In this document: positions 7,799 to 10,760 of the stretch, one piece after another
How positions within the stretch are numbered: the stretch's first letter is position 1
Layout: every line of letters begins with the position of its first letter
Origin: Pirellulaceae bacterium
GTDB lineage: Bacteria; Planctomycetota; Planctomycetia; Pirellulales; Pirellulaceae
Direction: 5' to 3'
DNA length: 10,760 nt
NCBI GenBank assembly: GCA_013002105.1
Contig: JABDKS010000140.1
Coordinates: 1-10,760 of the forward strand
Made by a program: the position numbers and the translations under genes
Notes under the pieces: generated by a model
The model's database searches: none
What the model was told of the DNA's origin: nothing
Seen by the model: the letters and a program-made list of their open reading frames with translations, nothing else

Positions 7799-8030
7799 GT
7801 CATTGCATTTGGAGATAAGAAAACGTGCGTGTCCATGGTGTCGACGTCACGCCCCGCGTTTTGTCGAAAGCATTGTAACGGTACGCGGACGTTGCGTTCT
7901 ACGAAACACTTTGTATTGTTGCGCGTAAATGAGCCGTCGGCCATCAGGCACCGGGTAGAGTTCGATGCCTGGATACTGACGCGTCGCGGCTCACGGTGTT
8001 GCTGGAGGTGCCACTTCGTGCGGCGTCAAA
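7799..8030 (-). other. Intergenic region between the HEAT-like and EcsC genes
   Basis: 232 bases with no coding sequence that I can support. The promoter of the EcsC operon should be here. The best -10 candidate on the minus strand is TACAAT (7872-7877) with only a weak -35 (TAGAAC, 7896-7901) 18 bases away, so I do not call it. The half nearer the HEAT-like gene holds the nested dyad listed separately. Confidence 0.4.
7930..7993 (-). terminator. Nested dyad downstream of the HEAT-like gene
   Basis: TGAGCCG (7930-7936) pairs with CGGCTCA (7987-7993). Inside it CAGGCA (7945-7950) pairs with TGCCTG (7966-7971). On the minus strand this lies about 40-100 bases after the stop of the HEAT-like gene and is followed by only ATTTACG, a poor T-run. 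It may end transcription of that gene, or be a structured 3' end. Confidence 0.35.
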
Positions 8031-8918
8031 TTAGTTTTCAGATCGTGCAGCGCAAAACACGGCGATGGCTTTGATCGATGCGATGTGGTTGGCTTCGGCT
8101 TCTTCGTCGGGTTTCGCTTGCTCGATCAATGCGATCGTTTCTTTGGCTCGTTTGCTCAATCGTTCGTCGTCGCTATTGGCGGCATCGCGTAATTGTTTTA
8201 GGGCGGGTTTGGCCTTGGCGCCAAAACCTTGGAGGGCGCCGGCGGCGTTGAGCGCTACCCATTTGTCTTCGCTGGTCACCATTTTGGCGATTCGATACAT
8301 GGCAGCAGAATTGTAGGGATCCAATTGAGCGATGTTTCCGCATGCCCACCCGCGTACGGTCTTGCTGCTGCTACCGAGTGCCTCGGCATAACGTGCTTGC
8401 AACTCGGCGATCTGGGTGACTTGCACGCCGTGCGGGATGACTAATCTGTCGAGTGAAATATCACGACCGATGTAGATCGTCATGACAGGATGTGTGACCC
8501 AAATCTTTTCGCCCATGTCTTCACGCTGCATTCCCGCAGCGATGCCGCCGATCAATTGGAGTTTCCAATCGAATTCGACGGTTTTGGTTTGCATCAAATC
8601 GCTGGTCTCGGTCGGTCCCGGTCGCAGGACGACTTCTTTGATGTCACATTGGATCTTGACGAAGTTTTCGAGCGACTCATTAACAGCGTCGGTGTCGCCG
8701 CGAAAGAAGAAAGTTTCGTTCCCGTTGACCCAGCGGTGGTACACACGGTGGGTATCATTGATCACGGGCAAGACATTGGGCCACGATTCGTAGTTTCCGC
8801 CGCGAATCGGCTTGTTACCGAAATCCTCCATGCCCAGTGACCACGCCGGCGTTGCAGCGGCCAGGACAACGAGTACGCCGAACAAAATGACCGGGAGTTT
8901 GAATCGGGGTTTGATCAC
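8031..8918 (-). CDS. Exported protein with HEAT-repeat-like C-terminus
   Basis: 295 residues from a GTG at 8918, with AGGA about 7 bases ahead. The N-terminus is a clear signal peptide (MIKPRFKLPVILFGVLVVLA, cleavage likely after the AWS at 25-27), so the protein acts outside the cytoplasm. Residues about 30-165 form a beta-rich region I do not recognise (for example NETFFFRGDTDAVNESLENF at 67-86 and EFDWKLQLIGGIAAGM at 115-130). Residues about 180-268 consist of helical pairs like HEAT repeats: SKTVRGWACGNIAQL, DKWVALNAAGALQGFGAKAK and RLSKRAKETIALIEQA. Such repeats usually mediate protein contacts. The C-terminus is acidic and then ends in a short alanine-rich helix. The arrangement resembles exported hypothetical proteins common in planctomycetes. 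Its start is close to a 24-base dispersed repeat at 8941-8964. Confidence 0.85.
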   Translation of the reverse strand: MIKPRFKLPVILFGVLVVLAAATPAWSLGMEDFGNKPIRGGNYESWPNVLPVINDTHRVYHRWVNGNETFFFRGDTDAVNESLENFVKIQCDIKEVVLRPGPTETSDLMQTKTVEFDWKLQLIGGIAAGMQREDMGEKIWVTHPVMTIYIGRDISLDRLVIPHGVQVTQIAELQARYAEALGSSSKTVRGWACGNIAQLDPYNSAAMYRIAKMVTSEDKWVALNAAGALQGFGAKAKPALKQLRDAANSDDERLSKRAKETIALIEQAKPDEEAEANHIASIKAIAVFCAARSEN

Positions 8919-8940
8919 GGTGTGTCCTGTGTAGCCGTCT

Positions 8941-8964
8941 CGCCAGGACAGGTCCTGGCCTACG
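8941..8964 (+). repeat. 24-base palindromic dispersed repeat, single copy
   Basis: This stretch is identical base for base to 10638-10661, and most of it occurs inverted at 10608-10630. Its core is itself a dyad: CCAGGAC, AG, GTCCTGG. It lies 23 bases upstream of the GTG start of the HEAT-like gene, inside its promoter or leader. Confidence 0.85.
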
Positions 8965-8989
8965 GGGGATTTCGAGAGTCAGCGAAATT

Positions 8990-9007
8990 GGCCGGTGGGA
9001 ACCGGCC
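8990..9007. repeat. Perfect 7-bp hairpin in the divergent intergenic region
   Basis: GGCCGGT (8990-8996) and ACCGGCC (9001-9007) form a GC-rich hairpin with loop GGGA. It lies between two divergent genes, where a terminator has no obvious purpose, so it may be an operator or part of the repeat cluster that starts at 8941. No T-run follows on either strand. Confidence 0.55.
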
Positions 9008-9068
9008 CGACGACAAGTCGACCGTTGCTGTTCGTCTCACGACTACCGGGCAATCCAGTGCGGACAGC

Positions 9069-9095
9069 ATTCTAGACGACGCGGTCGCGTAGAAT
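9069..9095. repeat. Compound dyad upstream of the second PHP gene
   Basis: ATTCTA (9069-9074) is matched by TAGAAT (9090-9095), and inside them ACGCG (9079-9083) is matched by CGCGT (9086-9090). It lies 62-88 bases before the start of the PHP gene, where an operator could sit. TAGAAT also resembles a -10 box, but I see no -35 box to go with it. Confidence 0.35.
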
Positions 9096-9156
9096 CTTAG
9101 GGGAATTCATCCCCGTTTGCACCCAAGACCGTACCCTTGCTGAGAGAGCATTGATT

Positions 9157-10488
9157 GTGATCCGATTTTCTTGCCGCCCGAACCGATCGGGAATCTTGTT
9201 TGTTTTGCTGGTTGTGGGGCTGTTCATCGGCCACTCACGTTCGTTGGCTCAAGAATCCGATGACAGGAACGATTTGCGTTGGTGGAAGGGGAATTTGCAT
9301 ACGCATTCGCTGTGGTCCGATGGAGATCAGTTTCCTGAAATGATTGCGGATTGGTACGTGCAGCGTGGATACAATTTTTTGGCCCTCAGTGACCACAATG
9401 TGTTGAGCGAAGGTGATCGATGGATGGCGGTCGATAAGGCGGTCGCACGGGCCGACGACGGTTTACTTGATCGGTACCGCGAACGGTTTGGCGAGCATTG
9501 GGTTGAAACGCGAGGAGAAAAAGGAACGGCGAAAGAACAAGTGCGGTTGAAGCCGCTCGATGAGTTTCGTGCGTTAGTGGAATCACGCGGTCAGTTCATC
9601 ATGATCCCGGGCGAAGAAATCAGTGATAAGTTTGGTAGAAAACCGATCCACATCAACGCAACGAATCTTGCCGAAAAAATCGAACCGCAAGGTGGCGATT
9701 CCGTGACGGCGACTATTCAGAACAACCTGCGCGCGATCATCGAACACGAGAAACAACATGGCCGCGAAGTGCTGCCGCATGTGAATCACCCCAATTTTGG
9801 TTACGCCATCACGGCCGAAGAACTGGCTGCGGTGGCGTCGGAAAGATTCTTTGAAGTCTACAACGGGCATCCCGGAGTCAATCAGTTGGGGGACGAAACG
9901 CACGAGAGCATCGAATCGATGTGGGACAGCATCAACGCGATCCGCCGAACGGATCTGAATATCCCGCCCATCTTTGGGATCGCGACCGATGACAGCCACG
10001 AATATCACGGAAAACCCGGTTCACGCCCCGGTCGCGGTTGGGTGATGGTGCGTAGCCGCTACCTGACGCCCGAGCACTTGATCAAGGCAATGAAACGGGG
10101 TGATTTTTATGCGTCCAGCGGCGTGGTCTTAAGCGAGGTGCAGTTTGACACGGCCGAGAGGACGTTGAAGATCGAGATACCGGCGGTCGACTCGGTGACG
10201 TTTACGACGCAGTTCATCGGGACGCGGCGAGCCGCAGAGCATGTCGGTACAGCGGGTGAGGCTAAAGACGGCGAGGATGCAGGGGGCGAGGATGCAGACG
10301 ACCATGACCATGACCACGTACACCCGGGCGAGGTCTTTGCGACGGTCGAGGGGCTTTCGCCGTCGTACAAATTGACCGGCGATGAGCTCTACGTGCGCGC
10401 GGTCGTGACCAGCAGCCGAGATCATCACGATCCATCCTACAAGGATCAAAAACAGCAGGCGTGGACACAGCCGGTGGGCTGGGAGTAA
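9157..10488 (+). CDS. Exported PHP-domain metallohydrolase with His/Asp-rich insertion
   Basis: 443 residues from GTG 9157; GAGAG at 9142-9146 stands at better spacing for it than for the TTG at 9151, which would add two residues. A signal peptide (hydrophobic GILFVLLVVGLFIG, then SLAQ) indicates export. The PHP domain follows at once: GNLHTHSLWSDGD (HxH at 9298 and 9304), ALSDHN (76-81), IPGEEISDKFG, LPHVNHPNFGY, FEVYNGHPG and ATDDSHEYHG. These supply the His, Asp and Glu residues expected of a two- or three-metal site hydrolysing phosphoesters or related bonds. About 50 extra residues between the second and third motifs form a charged helical insertion (about 90-135). Near residues 360-390 a low-complexity insertion ends in DHDHDHVHPGE. 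The exact substrate is unknown. It differs in architecture from the hydrolase at 3109 and has its own promoter region, so it is not part of that operon. Confidence 0.92.
   Translation: MIRFSCRPNRSGILFVLLVVGLFIGHSRSLAQESDDRNDLRWWKGNLHTHSLWSDGDQFPEMIADWYVQRGYNFLALSDHNVLSEGDRWMAVDKAVARADDGLLDRYRERFGEHWVETRGEKGTAKEQVRLKPLDEFRALVESRGQFIMIPGEEISDKFGRKPIHINATNLAEKIEPQGGDSVTATIQNNLRAIIEHEKQHGREVLPHVNHPNFGYAITAEELAAVASERFFEVYNGHPGVNQLGDETHESIESMWDSINAIRRTDLNIPPIFGIATDDSHEYHGKPGSRPGRGWVMVRSRYLTPEHLIKAMKRGDFYASSGVVLSEVQFDTAERTLKIEIPAVDSVTFTTQFIGTRRAAEHVGTAGEAKDGEDAGGEDADDHDHDHVHPGEVFATVEGLSPSYKLTGDELYVRAVVTSSRDHHDPSYKDQKQQAWTQPVGWE
10270..10317 (+). repeat. In-frame tandem repeats coding for an acidic/His tract
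   Basis: GGCGAGGATGCAG occurs at 10270-10282 and again at 10285-10297, period 15 bases, encoding GEDAG then GEDAD. It is followed by three units of GACCAT/GACCAC at 10300-10317, encoding the DHDHDH part of the tract. Multiples of three keep the frame, as expected of slippage inside a tolerant loop. Confidence 0.8.
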
Positions 10489-10575
10489 TCATTCGTCGTA
10501 GCGCGGACCATCTCTTACTTCGTTGTCCTCGCGGGCAACGCACTAGCGGACTTTTGTATCCATCGGCAGCGCAGC

Positions 10576-10681
10576 TAGAGCATTTTTACTTAATACGTGG
10601 GATCAATCGTAGGCCAGGACCTGTCCTGGCACAGCTGCGCCAGGACAGGTCCTGGCCTACGAGAAAACTAAAATTGCTCTA
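10576..10681. mobile_element. 106-base palindromic MITE-like or REP-like element
   Basis: The ends are 15-base inverted repeats with 13 matches (10576-10590 and 10667-10681, each reading TAGAGCA then A or T, then TTTTA from outside in). Inside is a perfect 24-bp inverted repeat (10607-10630 and 10639-10662) around the 8-base loop ACAGCTGC. Each inner arm contains its own CCAGGAC/GTCCTGG dyad, so cruciforms or branched hairpins are possible. No reading frame encodes a transposase, and I see no clear target-site duplication. The inner arm recurs at 8941-8964. The structure is certain; calling it a non-autonomous mobile element is inference. Confidence 0.65.
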
Positions 10682-10690
10682 AACCTGAAA

Positions 10691-10717
10691 TGTTCAACGG
10701 CTTCACCGTTGTAGATT
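10691..10717 (-). repeat. 27-base dispersed repeat, copy B (inverted)
   Basis: Read on the minus strand this matches 6060-6086 in 26 of 27 positions. Here the internal dyad is perfect for 6 bp (CAACGG, then 5 bases, then CCGTTG). It begins 9 bases after the end of the palindromic element at 10576-10681. The region 10489-10575 before that element, and 10718-10760 after this repeat, hold nothing I can identify. Confidence 0.75.
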
Positions 10718-10760
10718 TGATTTGCGACGGTGTTGCCGTAAGGGATTGTGAAGCCTGAGC

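Noticed and set aside
7955..7975. A tRNA T-arm-like GAGTTCGATGC in the intergenic region
   Set aside because: The flanking bases do not form the T stem, and no acceptor, D or anticodon arm is present.
1..10760. A defence system, phage, integron, CRISPR array or secondary-metabolite cluster
   Set aside because: No nuclease, reverse transcriptase, integrase, NTPase, methyltransferase, phage structural or synthase gene is present, and there is no regularly spaced repeat array.

Overview
The window looks like chromosomal DNA of a marine planctomycete of the Rhodopirellula/Pirellulales type. The main reason is the gene pair at the left edge: a DUF1549/DUF1553 protein with a CARCH motif, followed 3 bases later by a twin-arginine DUF1501 protein. 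That pair is a planctomycete hallmark. Frequent GTG/TTG starts, few good Shine-Dalgarno sites, many exported proteins of unknown function and dispersed palindromic repeats fit the same assignment. No database search was possible, so family names rest on recognised motifs.

Layout. (1) Positions 1-5247, plus strand: a probable three-gene operon made of the DUF1549/DUF1553 protein (cut by the left edge), the DUF1501 protein, and a large exported PHP-type metallohydrolase of the CehA/McbA kind. (2) 5248-5657: about 410 bases without a convincing gene, ending in a striking set of inverted repeats directly in front of a strong ribosome binding site. (3) 5658-5996, plus: a small BON-domain protein with two in-frame starts, each with its own strong Shine-Dalgarno sequence. 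(4) 5997-6253: convergent intergenic region with a repeat that recurs inverted at the right end of the window. (5) 6254-8918, minus strand: a six-helix membrane protein and an EcsC-family protein 9 bases apart (one operon), and upstream of them an exported protein with a HEAT-repeat-like C-terminus. (6) 8919-9156: divergent intergenic region with a 24-base repeat and hairpins. (7) 9157-10488, plus: a second exported PHP-domain protein from a different branch, with a His/Asp-rich insertion. (8) 10489-10760: no gene, but a 106-base palindromic, MITE-like element and a second repeat.

How the genes may work together. The left operon is probably a unit acting outside the cytoplasm on an organic substrate, with a PHP hydrolase added to the usual DUF1549-DUF1501 pair; the substrate cannot be read from sequence. 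The EcsC and membrane-protein genes look like a small membrane-associated unit. The BON protein stands alone under what looks like a structured leader. I see no defence system, phage, integron, CRISPR, rRNA or tRNA. The least explained signals are the BON leader with its dual starts, and the palindromic repeats near 8950 and 10600.
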